Shown here: positions 54,710 through 64,000 of the stretch, one piece after another
Position numbering within the stretch: the stretch's first letter is position 1
Layout: each line of letters opens with the position of its first letter
Origin: Plazaster borealis
Lineage: Eukaryota; Echinodermata; Asteroidea; Forcipulatida; Labidiasteridae
Assembly: GCA_021014325.1 (NCBI GenBank)
Contig: CM037473.1
Span: 9,255,501-9,319,500, forward strand
Direction of reading: 5' to 3'
Length of the DNA: 64,000 bases
The notes under the pieces: model-generated
The model's input: the letters and a program-made list of their open reading frames with translations, nothing else
What the model was told of the DNA's origin: nothing
Databases searched by the model: none
Program-made: the position numbers and the translations under genes

Positions 54710-54739
54710 GGCTGCAGTATCCCGTAAGATCTCTCAGCT
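54710..54739 (-). other. SUPT6H: Putative 5' UTR splice acceptor of SUPT6H
   Basis: Reading the minus strand, TTCTTGTATTCTAG lies about 28 bases before the start codon: a pyrimidine-rich stretch ending in AG. This suggests that the true first exon is non-coding and lies upstream, perhaps in the GC-richer region near 56.6 kb. Inference only. Confidence 0.4.
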
Positions 54740-54784
54740 AGAATACAAGAAGACAACCTTAAAGTTAAATCAACCGCATCAATT

Positions 54785-54870
54785 AACATCCGGCGGTCAG
54801 GTTGGTGTAGAGTTTAGTCCCTCGCCTTCCACCCCTTGAACCCCGATTCGAGTCATGCCAGGGGCACATA
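54785..54870 (+). repeat. tRNA-like SINE head fragment
   Basis: GGTTGGTGTAGAGTTTAGTC...CTTGAACCCCGATTCGAGTC, related to the head at 11990. It lies just upstream of SUPT6H exon 1. Confidence 0.5.
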
Positions 54871-55522
54871 TTTTCTTCAAAATTCCACAGGTCTGAGGAA
54901 ATTTGTGGAATGAAAGTGTTTAAAAGTGTATTGATTGTACAAGGGTTAAAATACTTATTGGAACATTGACCCCGGAGTACCTGTTTTTACTTGGGGGAAG
55001 CCCACTTCCGACTGCCACTCTTTCATTCACTATTTCAATTAACAAATTATACATAAACATGGCTCACATGGGATTATATTATTGGTTATTTGGTTATCTT
55101 ACTGGATATAGAACTCGGGCCAAAACCGATTGTGAAGTTACATGTAGCTTGCCTCTGCTATGTTTGTGTACCCATTTCAGGGGCGCACTGGCATGTGAAT
55201 GATGTTGGATATAATTTTGCATTTGCATCCAGCACAGTGTTTGCTCTCCCCCAATTTTCGAAGTTCCTTGTGTAAAACCCTAACAAAATAACAGCTGATT
55301 TATCCAACATTATAACTCTTCCTTAAATTAAAAAAAGGGCCAAACAAAGATCATACAAAAAAACAAAACCCCCCAAACTATGACGATTTTGACATGAGAT
55401 TGCTCAATCCACACGTACGTGTGTGTTATGAGTAAGCCAACACATTGGCAAGCGCAGCATGGACCATACACAGCGTGTAACTAGTGAACTACCTGATGCA
55501 AGGGTACCATTCATTCAGAATT

Positions 55523-55808
55523 GGCAAGCTGGGTCCAATTTCATGGCTTTGCTTACCGCCGAATTCTGGGCTTACAATCACCATTCTCCGCTTTATACTT
55601 TGCAAGTGCCGAATTTCTGTGCTAGCTGTGTAAGCGAAGAATGCCTAATAGTAGTACAAGTATTTTACGCATGCGCACAAGCAAAATTTCTCTCATCTCT
55701 GCTAACCTGTGGAATACGCTTGACGAAAGCGCGAAATTCCCTGCTTCCGTTAGCGCCGATTATTTGCTTACACGGCAGAGCGAATCAGAGCCATGATATT
55801 GGGCCCTG
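55523..55808. mobile_element. GGGTCCAATTTCATGGC fold-back element, divergent
   Basis: GGGTCCAATTTCATGGCTTT at the left, AGAGCCATGATATTGGGCCC at the right; interior differs from the other copies. Upstream of SUPT6H. Confidence 0.65.
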
Positions 55809-56559
55809 GTCTACAGTTCCCCCCATTTCGAGCTTCAATCTCACCAGTCAGCCAGAAAACTAGTACTCCGTGTGTCGTTTGAGTTTTTATATAAGACCAA
55901 ACTGACACTTTGCAGTGTGTGAGCGAGAGAATGGGTTCTGTTAAGCAACATGGCACTGGGCCATATCACTGTCAAAGTACTTTCTGCGCATAAAAATAAC
56001 ATTTAATATTTGTTGTGGTCTCGATTATTGGTCACCATGGTCACAAGCAAAGGGTCAAGACACTTACAGCTGAGCTAGCCAAATACGGTTAAAATAAAAG
56101 CAGATAATAGTAGTCTTTTCTTATTTTGAGTCTGGTCTTGTAAAAAAAGAAACTCTGGTCAAGTAAAAATGTTGAGCTACATTTACAAATTACAAAATTA
56201 CAACACAAGACCTGCTGTGCTTCTTCGCTTGCTTCTTCGCAAATTTGTACCTACCCAGGCATTCGGTAATGACACAAAAAAATCAGCTTCTTTTCAAAAT
56301 AATTTGACAATTTTAAAAACTTCATTTAGCAAGAAAATGGTGAAAAAGGGTGAAAATTCTGAGTTAACCTTGTCAAAAGTTCGAAAAATCACCACTCGAC
56401 CAAGTCGACCTCTGCAAACGTTTTGTAGGCTTCCCCGAAATTAAACTTCTCAGAAATTAAGTTATAATTGAGAGTATAACATTATAATTCATACCAAATG
56501 TATCTTTATTATCTCCTCTTGTTCTAGTAGCTGAAGATAAGCAGAAAAAACAGCAGAAA

Positions 56560-56770
56560 ATTGATTTTTTTAAAGTTAGAAACAACGTGACGGAAAGGAA
56601 CCACGGAAAGCTTCTCTTCCCTATACACGCCGTTTGTTAAATAAATGGCGTCAACAGTGGAAATCCTCACACTGGTACTCCTCGTCTCCTCGCGCCTTGT
56701 ACATGGGATTGAAAAGTGGGGTACCAGCCATTAAAATCTTATGCCACCAATAGAGGGCGCTAGGTTCGCG
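56560..56770. promoter_or_regulatory. SUPT6H: Candidate SUPT6H promoter / first-exon region
   Basis: Locally GC-richer, with an ACGTGACGGAAA tract (CRE/ETS-like in reverse: TTTCCGTCACGT) and ACGCCGTTTG. Placed about 1.9 kb before the coding start, compatible with a non-coding first exon. No TATA box is certain; inference only. Confidence 0.25.
56645..56734 (+). CDS. Short ORF with signal-peptide character
   Basis: ATG in a good context (AATAAATGGCG) opens a 29-codon frame: MASTVEILTLVLLVSSRLVH then GIEKWGTSH-stop. The charged-poor hydrophobic core and small residues before a possible cleavage site look like a signal peptide. It might be a first exon of a plus-strand gene, but no clear donor or later exon was found. 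Chance ORF remains likely. Confidence 0.2.
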   Translation: MASTVEILTLVLLVSSRLVHGIEKWGTSH

Positions 56771-58184
56771 AAATTTTCACCGGCTGGATTAGGGGTAGGC
56801 GGTGTTTACCAGTGGTGGTTTGGGGGGGGCATTTAATTTTGAATATCTTGTCTGAGAAATTTCAGAATACAGTCTGGAAAATAACAGCGAAAATACACTT
56901 ACAGTTCATGGGTTAATGAACCTTAACTGAACACAGCTCAAAATTTAGATATCAAAAGCCGTCAAGGGCTGTCTGCTGACAGGTCAAAATTGTTGTGAAG
57001 AGTCAAAAGAACTTTATGCAAATACTTTATTTATACAAATACATTTTAGAGTATATCAAAGCATAGAGCATCGTTAAGGTAAAGTTCAGTTGGTCAAAAT
57101 TGTTCGGGAAATGTGCCTAGTCCTCTTTTAACATTGAACAAATTTAATATATGTGCCTCAAAAATGTGCTGTAATGCTTGACCCATATTGAGTCAACTTC
57201 GACTAAAAAATTATGAAAAATAATTATTTATTATTTATTCAACTCAACTGAAAAGCAGAAAAAATATTGACAAAGTATTTCTGACCCTTTAAGAGTCAAG
57301 ATGACCCAGTGAGGTGAACCTATATCCATTTGGGGTTAAATTCTTCTGATCCGGTTTCCTTTCCTTTACTTTCCTTATTGATTTAAAAGAACAGCTCCAG
57401 ATAATTCATCACACAACTGTGAAATAAATTTCCTAATTTTATTGTTCATTTTTTTGAAAAACATTTTATTCTCATTTAAACTAAAAAGCTAACAGTAACA
57501 TGTCTCACAAATAGTATTATACACTGTCAATTATATACAAGCAAAGTATAAATTGAATGCTCAAGCCATCAAAGTTGTTCTTAAATTTTGAGATTCCCTG
57601 ATACAAGTTGCTCATCCAGTTCGTTATATAGGTCTCCACTTGTAACTTGAAAATTTCTTTCAGTAGAACCAAATTTAGCCGCTTGCAAGGTACAAAATCA
57701 TTGATAAGAACAAAATTATAATAGCAAAAACATACGTAATAATAATGGAATGCCATTTATTTGTCAACAAATGTAACCCAACATTCTGCACCCCTAGATC
57801 TGCCAAGAATTGCACATGTGAGATGCAGTGTGGTAAGTAGTTACATGACAAAAGATCTTTGACTACAGTTAACAAGTGCTGTAGGGAGGTTTGCATCTAG
57901 TGGGTAACTCTGCTAACCAGTTTTCATTATTTAGCTAGGCAAAAACTACTGAGGGGAACCAGCCAAAGAAAACATCATTAAACAGTATTTGGCTGGTTAG
58001 CGGTTTATGCTAAGCAAAACTAGTTGTGTTCATGACAACTTTCTTACAATGGGTCATGGGAGGGCTGATGAGGTGCTTCAGCGGGCCTCCGGTCAGTTTG
58101 TGCATGGGATCAGTTTGGTGCATAGGTGATCTTGAGTCAGCAGACTGTGGGTTCAAATCCAGGCTGGTGACTGTGGTCACATTC

Positions 58185-58185
<1 letters not shown>

Positions 58186-58228
<43 letters not shown>
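58186..58228 (+). repeat. (AAT)n microsatellite
   Basis: About 14 AAT units preceding AACAGTGGCTTCTTATATAG CGCTCAA, a common LINE/SINE tail. Confidence 0.95.
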
Positions 58229-58230
<2 letters not shown>

Positions 58231-58309
58231 GTGGCTTCTTATATAGCGCTCAAATCTGTCACTCAGTGAAGCTCATTGCCATCCACTGTATTACCTCTGG
58301 TCACTGGGC

Positions 58310-58572
58310 CATTTTTATTTCATTTCTTAAACCATCTCAGCTCCCTTGGGAGTAAACAGCTTGTGCTGCCAAGTATGTAGGCACCAAGCTAAATCAATCA
58401 CAAGAGCCATCTCTGCCTTCACATGCACCCATTTACCCCTGGGTGATGAGAAGCAATTATAAGTGTCTTGCTAAAGAACACAAGTGGCATGACCGGGATT
58501 CAAACCCACACCCTGATGAAACAGCCACCAGAACTAGAGTCCGCTGCACTAAACCGCTCGGCCACGACACAC
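58310..58572 (-). repeat. tRNA-derived SINE copy
   Basis: GACCGGGATTCAAACCCACA and CACTAAACCGCTCGGCCACG (reversed tRNA-like head) with a body that includes a TGGGTGATGAGAAGCAATTA segment also present at 41850-41870. Lies just 3' of THOC6. Confidence 0.6.
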
Positions 58573-58607
58573 AACAATGATGATTTGCCGACATAAATCA
58601 TCTCAGA

Positions 58608-58691
58608 TCAGCAGAAATTAAGAGAAAATGTCTTGTAGCCAAAGTTGGTGTAGATGTCGATGAGAGAGCTGTTGCCAGAAACACAGAGTAC
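58608..58691 (-). CDS. THOC6: THOC6 terminal coding exon
   Basis: Encodes [27 protein letters not shown] and a TGA stop; human [20 protein letters not shown]. An AATAAA (complement of 58314-58319) lies about 290 bases downstream, but inside a repeat. Confidence 0.95.
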   Translation of the reverse strand, partial: VLCVSGNSSLIDIYTNFGYKTFSLNFC

Positions 58692-61600
58692 CTAGAAGGA
58701 CAAAAAGGTTGAATGAAATGTTTAACCTTCTAATATCAATACCCTCAGTGATTTTGCCTGTGACAACAAATTAAAAGCTTCTCAAAAGAAAACGGCTTTA
58801 GAAAATTTTGGTTGTCTCGTATACTTGGGTGTGATCCCTATACAGCAGTTACAGGTTGAATGGGGCTTCTGACTAGCACCCCAAAACAAAGATATCAACA
58901 AAACAGAGAGACCGACAACATTAGGGCTAGATAGCTCAGTTGGTAGAGTGCTGCCAAGTTAATCCGGAGGTCGCAGGTTCAAATCCCACTCTAGTCAATT
59001 TTTCGTTGTTCAACCCCAGAATATTTTGATGATCTACAAAAATCCATTTCCTGTCTCATGGATTCACTTCTACATCTAGCCAAACTATAAATATTCCAGT
59101 TTAGGTGTTAAGTTACCAAAGGGTATCTGATATTTGTAGATACATGAAGTGTCCTAGCTGATATTTTTAAACAGTAACAGATCAACAGCGTTCACCTCTA
59201 CGTGCCATACACACAGATTTAATAGTTAGAATCAAAATGAGGCTTGTGTTGATCTCAGTCTGATGCCTACGATCCTATCTACACATGCTTATATGACTGA
59301 ATTAAGACACCAGACTGCTTCTCATACCTTGTTGCTTTCACTCTCTGTGTTGACAGCGAGGCTGAACACACTATTTGCTGTGCACGGCACCTTGATCTTA
59401 GGATCTCCGTTGATGTTCCAGTGATAAACGAACGGTGTGCTGCCTCCAGAAATAATCTGCAAGAAACACGGATGGTACAATAATTTTATCAACAATTCAA
59501 AATAATAACTGAAATGAATTATCAGCATCTGCACATTCTTCATTTTGGCTGCTACAGCCATAGCCAATCACTGGTCTCTATTATACTGACTGGATAGCGG
59601 GATGCGTGTGTTCGTCAGTGGGCGCCATATCGTTTCACGGGAGTGTTTCAAAAGTTGGGCACGTTCTAGGTGCAAAAGAACATTCCCAGGGGCAATCCAT
59701 TGGACTGCCAAAATGTTCTGCTAGACCGCATCATTGCGCCGACGCACGACAGCAATGCTACGCCAGTGAATACGTGCACTAGTATCTTGAGCGTTCCAAT
59801 GGAGCGTTCTGACAATCCAACGGAATGTTCCTGTGGTCCAATGGAACGGTCCATGTGCACGCACTGGAAAACTTATCCGATTCAGTTAAAACCTGTGACG
59901 ACTTATCCCCACCACACATTCCATTCCCACGGTTCCTTATCCCTTGCCCCCAAACATGCCCCTAAATAGCTGTATATAAAACGTCCTTGATTTTATCTTA
60001 AGACTACTCTGTCACTCTGTCTTGTACACATGCATAGGCCTGACTCGCTATCCAGTAAGATAATAATAGAGACCAGTGTAGCCACTGGCCACAGCTTAAG
60101 CCAAAAGCCACTTATTACTTATAGACACAACAAATACAAGCCTTCTTACCGAATCCTCATGAAAGGTCACCACTTGAGGGCAGCAGCTTGGGGAGTTAAA
60201 GGTCACAGTAGGGGTCAATGACCTCAGATGCCAGAGCGATAAGGAAGGGCCTCCACCGCAAACCTGTTGGAAAAATTTCAGGTCATTATTACGAGGTACA
60301 AATCAAAAGTGAGGGGAAATGATGATTATTCATTATTATTATATCTTTCTGGTAATGAAACCAAGGAGCCCTCAAAAGTGCCTTGCACTGTGACCCGTAG
60401 GCTCGAATATGTTTGTGTAGAGAAGATGATGAAGAAATGCCAGTTTTAGATGGGCAACCCACGCAATCAAGTAGGGACTGAAAACCCAATCCACATGCAA
60501 AGCTCCAGTCTGAAGTGGGATTTGAACCGGGGTCCACTGAGGTGTGAAAGGCAGTTAAGAAACCACTATGCCCCCCTACAACCAACAGTTCCAAATCTAT
60601 CAAAAGTGCCCCCAAGCTTTTTTCTCTGGGAGGGGCACGGCACTTGTAATGGCTATTCAATACCAAAGTCTTTGGACTGTCCTCTCAGGTTAGACCCGGA
60701 GTGGCATTCCTTGACCAATGCTAAGTATGGTTGGGATTTCAGTTCGGTACGGGGGCCATCAGGGAAAAACCAGGTGATGGATTTTTTAGAAAGTTTATGA
60801 GTAGGTAGGTTTGGTTTAACCCTAACCATTCCCAACACTTTAAAATTTAAATGCAAGTTTTGTTTGATTCTGTTGGACTGAGGACTGCACTAGTAAACTG
60901 ATCATGCTTCTACATGGGATCAGTCATACCACCATAATCAGAGTCCAACAGTTTGGGTGCTGAGTTACCATTCGGTGTTGGAGTTTGTTCAAGCGAGGTC
61001 TGTGGGAAGGATCTTGGTAAAACCACTCAAGGGAGTTAGACGCAGGTGTTCAATCATCACCATAGCAAAATGAAAATTATCAACTCCAAAACAATAACCC
61101 AAAGCAAGAAACAAATAAACAAAAACCATACCAACAAAAACTTGATCAATAGCCCATATGCATGTCCCATTGTGCATGATTGGCTCCCAAAGGATCCTGG
61201 ATGAAATCCGAGTCCAAGCAACACCGGCAACCATCTTGGCGCATTGATTTTGAAGCATTGTGGAACACAACTTTTAAAACCTGGCCTAGTTACATGTAAA
61301 CTACTGCATGGCGTCCATATTGGCGGCTTGATTTTTTTTAACTGTACTCGGTTTCCCAATATGCATTGCCATGTTTTTAAGATGGCGCTTGTGCATAAGG
61401 CTTTTTACACAAGCTGATCACAACAAACAAAAACCAAAACCAACAAAAAGAGGAATCGGGAAAAAAACCCAATGTTTGGTTTAAAAACTCACCAGCCAGT
61501 CATCTCCAGCATCCACAGCTACACAACCGACCCATTTGCCATGGTGAGGTCTGGAGCATTCCTGATATGATTGACACAAAACAAGATATCATTGATGATA

Positions 61601-64000
61601 CAAAGTAATAACACGGTTCACAAGAACGTTCGGCCACAAACAACTCTACTCACCTCATGTTTGTGAGGTTCAATGATGCTCACTGCCTCCCCTGATGTTC
61701 TTGTGTCTACAAAAAAACCAAAGGGGAAAACGAATAAAATTAAATGGCTTATTTAAAACATATATCATTAATTCTGATTGTGAAGCCACCAAAATCACAG
61801 GCCCAGATATAAAATGAAGCCAGCTCACAGCATTTGCCAAAGCCTGACAGGGCCTTAATATTTGTGTTTTCTCTCATTTAATTTATTAATTCTGGTTGTG
61901 AAGCCAAAGACTCTAAGAAAAGCGAACTTAATCACTAAACTAGCCAAGAACCCCATAGAAAGAAGACAGGGAAGGAAGTTTCAGTTTTAGATATGGGAAG
62001 AAAACCCACCAATCAGGTAGGGACTAAAAACCCAATCCACACCGTGCCCCCGTTGGAATTCGAACCAGGGTCCCAGAGGTGTAAGGCGAGGAAAGATACC
62101 ACTACGCCAACCGAACCGCTCCTAAAACAGTGTGTCCACAAGATACCCAGTCAGCCCTCTGGTCCGGAACTTAGATGACTCACCCCATATTCTGACTGTG
62201 CCGTCTTCTGATGATGAAGCCAACTGCTGTGATTGGTGGAAGAGGGACACCCCATGGATGTAGTCTGAATGGCCGCTGCGCGTGTCCTAAGAAAACATTT
62301 ACACAAATTGAAAAGAATCTTCACAGCCTCGGTTACAGGGGTAATAAAAAATAACCGTGTTTTTAAAATTGATTTGTGAAAAATTCATCAAATTCAAAGG
62401 TTATGTTTAAAGCACACGAACAACATTGGTAATCGTCAAAAACCACTATCGGCACTTTTTGAGACCCAACATGTACATGAAGTAACAAACTTGTCAAAGT
62501 TTAAGCTCAATCAGTGTTTAAAGTCATAAGAAAATAGTGAAAAACCCTTCACTGTTTTCATAATGCGTTTGTGTTGCTAACAAGAAACCATGTGACCTTA
62601 AAATGACCTTTGTGAAAGTTCAAAATGTGATATAAAATAATGTTTGAGAGGTCAGCTTTTGAAATTGTGTATACTTTGACCGAAGTCATTGTTTCTAAAA
62701 TTTTCATTTGCAATTTCTGCAAAAAGAGGAAATTACAGCTTAAAATACATGGCATACTTTTGTTCCTTTAAAATGATTGTATACGTTTGGTAATTGGAAC
62801 CCACTATTTGTTTCAATCCTATATAGTTGTCGATATATACAATAAAACTAAATTTCATTTCAAAAGGTGGTAGCGTTTTTGAGATATTGTTGAAAATCTG
62901 GAGCAGTTATGTCCACGCAGGAAGAATAATCTGCAATTGGAATACACAATCTGAGAAAAGTTACTGTCAGTAACGCTTCTCAGATTCAAATTTTTTGGGA
63001 CAAGTTGATATCTTTTTCCATAACTGCAGTACTTCAAGGTGGAAAAATTTCTCAAAATGCATTATACTATCCAAAGCTTCTGTACTTCTTACCAAGTAAG
63101 TTTTTATTGCCATTCATTTTCAGAGTCATTACCAAACGTATATAGACCCTTTAAGTAGATCCATTCAAATGATCGTTTTACCTTTTTGGTACCGCTTTCC
63201 AGATCCCAGGCGTACACTTTGCAGTCACCCCCTCCAGAGTACAAAACATTGTCCTGAAATGTTGAGAAAAGTATGAGTTCAGTATGAATGATTTGTGAAT
63301 ATTCACGCCAGTTTGACATGGGTGACAAATTGCAGTGAATTATTTCACCTTATTCATTAGATCAGTTAAACAGTTTGTGGTACCCACTGCTAAAAGACGG
63401 TGCAAGTCTTTTGCAAATTTGAACTTCCGGGACCAAGTTGGTCCCAACCATATTGAGTTTTAGTTTATTTTAGTTTACGTTTATTTTAGTATTAGTTTTA
63501 GTTTATTTTAGTTTTTTAGTTTACTTTAGTTTATCGTAGTTTATGGCTATAAAAATCATATCATATTATTAGGAAAGTAAAATTAAAATAATGAAACTAT
63601 AGGCCCTACGTGCAGCACTGTTTGGAAGTCTCTGATAGCTGTTGTAACTGATTCATCTTATAGCTTTTTAAGACCACCTGCATATAAGCTCTTGGCATCG
63701 GTGCCCCTTTGATTTGAGTTTTCCCAATCGCAGAGCCCTATGTAAAATGAAAAATGGCCTTGCCCTGTCCAAGATGAAATTCAAATCCTGCTTGCTTATG
63801 ATGTCACAAGCTCAAACAGCGCCCTCACTGAGGTCAAAGGAAGACTTGTCATTGGCTGAGAGTTTTGAGTGGCGCATACACACAAGCACGTTTCCATTGT
63901 TTGACCCCAGCGATGGTGGCCTATAGCAATGGGTCTATTGTATTTACTTGTGTACTTTTGGTTTACCTTGTTACAGTAGGCAAGAGCATTCGTCTCAAAC
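58608..64000 (-). CDS. THOC6: THOC6 gene, last 8 coding exons (5' end outside window)
   Basis: THO complex subunit 6, a WD40 beta-propeller protein of the nuclear TREX mRNA export complex. Eight exons on the minus strand join in phase and give the last 218 residues (human THOC6 about 341 in total), so roughly 120 N-terminal residues lie beyond 64000. Recognisable stretches: [20 protein letters not shown] (human SLILAGGDCQLHTMDLETG), [11 protein letters not shown] (human GHTDYIHCLAL), [14 protein letters not shown] (human GGEDGAVRLWDLRT), [17 protein letters not shown] (human [17 protein letters not shown]), [15 protein letters not shown] (human [16 protein letters not shown]) and the terminal [13 protein letters not shown] (human [13 protein letters not shown]). 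It stands immediately upstream of SUPT6H on the same strand. Confidence 0.96.
58840..59035 (+). repeat. Third SINE family, best copy
   Basis: Tract GGCTAGATAGCTCAGTTGGT and GGTCGCAGGTTCAAATCCCA, followed by CTCTAGTC that can pair with GGCTAGA as an acceptor stem. The anticodon and T stems pair poorly, so this is a SINE or tRNA relic rather than a tRNA gene. Confidence 0.65.
59328..59456 (-). CDS. THOC6: THOC6 exon
   Basis: Encodes [20 protein letters not shown] and [16 protein letters not shown]; human [20 protein letters not shown] and LLSLSLNQ. Acceptor TCTTGCAG, donor AAG|GTATGA. Confidence 0.94.
59688..59885 (+). repeat. Dispersed repeat with CCAATGGAAC motifs, copy 2
   Basis: Second copy of the element at 2065-2250, in the same orientation, inside a THOC6 intron. 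Confidence 0.7.
60150..60263 (-). CDS. THOC6: THOC6 exon, WD repeat
   Basis: Encodes [20 protein letters not shown] and [10 protein letters not shown]; human [20 protein letters not shown]. Acceptor CCAACAG, donor TCG|GTAAGA. Confidence 0.96.
60335..60580 (-). repeat. Second tRNA-derived SINE family, reverse copy
   Basis: GGACTGAAAACCCAATCCAC and reversed head GGATTTGAACCGGGGTCCAC; the left part is divergent. It lies in the intron between THOC6 exons at 60150-60263 and 61493-61561. Confidence 0.6.
61493..61561 (-). CDS. THOC6: THOC6 exon
   Basis: Encodes [23 protein letters not shown]; human [20 protein letters not shown]. Confidence 0.96.
61654..61706 (-). CDS. THOC6: THOC6 exon
   Basis: Encodes (D)[17 protein letters not shown], the counterpart of human DLRTAKEVQTIEVYKHE. 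Acceptor TTTGTAG, donor GAG|GTGAGT. Confidence 0.94.
61885..62120 (-). repeat. Second tRNA-derived SINE family, full reverse copy
   Basis: CTGGTTGTGAAGCCAAAGAC, GCCAAGAACCCCATAGAAAG, AACCCAATCCACACCGTGCC and a reversed head GAATTCGAACCAGGGTCCCA. THOC6 intron. Confidence 0.7.
62184..62286 (-). CDS. THOC6: THOC6 exon, WD repeat
   Basis: Encodes [34 protein letters not shown]. The GH...IW pattern is a full WD blade. Donor TGGG|GTGAGT, phase 1. Confidence 0.95.
62407..62771. mobile_element. TTAA-bounded MITE-like element, copy e
   Basis: Begins TTAAAGCACACGAACAACAT and ends at TTAA 62768-62771, where the next copy begins. Interior of the type b/d kind. THOC6 intron. Confidence 0.65.
62768..63154. 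mobile_element. TTAA-bounded MITE-like element, copy f
   Basis: GTATACGTTTGGTAATTGGA at the left and GTCATTACCAAACGTATATA...TTTAA at the right; interior nearly the same as copy c. Shares one TTAA with copy e. Confidence 0.8.
63182..63253 (-). CDS. THOC6: THOC6 exon, WD repeat
   Basis: Encodes [24 protein letters not shown]. Acceptor ATTTCAG, donor AAAAG|GTAAAA. Confidence 0.95.
63300..63775. other. THOC6: THOC6 intron, no gene seen
   Basis: Contains a TTTAGTTTATTTTAGTTTA low-complexity stretch (63455-63545). Nothing else recognised. Confidence 0.5.
63775..63912. mobile_element. GACCCCTTGC MITE-like element, copy 3 (reverse)
   Basis: ATGATGTCACAAGCTCAAAC AGCGCCCTCA matches the reverse complement of copies 1 and 2; ends decayed. 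THOC6 intron. Confidence 0.6.
63967..64000 (-). CDS. THOC6: THOC6 exon, partial at window edge
   Basis: Encodes [11 protein letters not shown] (human PEINALLLVPK), cut by the window end. Donor AACAAG|GTAAAC, phase 0. Confidence 0.85.

Larger units (their letters stand above)
54740..58607. other. THOC6-SUPT6H intergenic region
   Basis: Holds a SINE fragment, a divergent fold-back (55523-55808), a GC-richer stretch near 56560-56770 that may contain the SUPT6H promoter, a GAGGGCGC motif, AT-rich sequence (57000-57550), and the SINE/(AAT)n complex near 58180-58570. No CpG-rich core is obvious. Confidence 0.5.

Noticed and set aside
58922..58995. Functional tRNA gene
   Set aside because: The acceptor stem pairs but the anticodon and T stems do not, and several decayed copies with shared flanks show it to be a SINE.

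Overview
This is a eukaryotic nuclear window, about 38-40% GC by eye, with intron-rich genes and many interspersed repeats. Two protein genes on the minus strand can be read exon by exon by their similarity to human proteins. A third, single-exon gene lies inside an intron of one of them. The repeat content (tRNA-derived SINEs, fold-back elements, truncated non-LTR retrotransposons) and the strong similarity of the proteins to vertebrate ones suggest a marine invertebrate deuterostome. An echinoderm is my best guess, but this is inference and was not tested.

Layout. From 54709 down to 1434 (minus strand) lies a complete SUPT6H (SPT6) gene: 38 coding exons whose phases all agree, 5643 coding bases including the stop, predicted 1880 residues. 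From 64000 down to 58608 (minus strand) lie the last eight coding exons of THOC6, a WD-repeat subunit of the THO/TREX mRNA export complex; its 5' end is outside the window. The two genes are tandem and co-oriented, about 3.9 kb apart. Both proteins act on RNA polymerase II transcripts: SPT6 as histone chaperone and elongation factor, THOC6 in export complex assembly.

Inside the 10.8-kb SUPT6H intron 5 (38890-49711), on the same strand, is an intact 346-codon ORF (43412-44452). It encodes a predicted coiled coil, twelve five-residue repeats and a C-terminal BEN domain. I regard it as the most interesting gene-level item here.

The remaining sequence is mostly intronic repeat. There are three large tandem arrays: a 22-bp unit at 51.2-52.5 kb, a 21-bp unit at 13.9-15.0 kb and a 48-bp unit at 23.2-24.3 kb. 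There are several families of short inverted-repeat elements, including one bounded by TTAA and one beginning GGGCCCAATTTCAT, three tRNA-derived SINE families, and five 3' ends of non-LTR retrotransposons. Several repeats are nested in each other or sit next to SUPT6H splice sites. No rRNA gene, CRISPR array or convincing functional tRNA gene was found.
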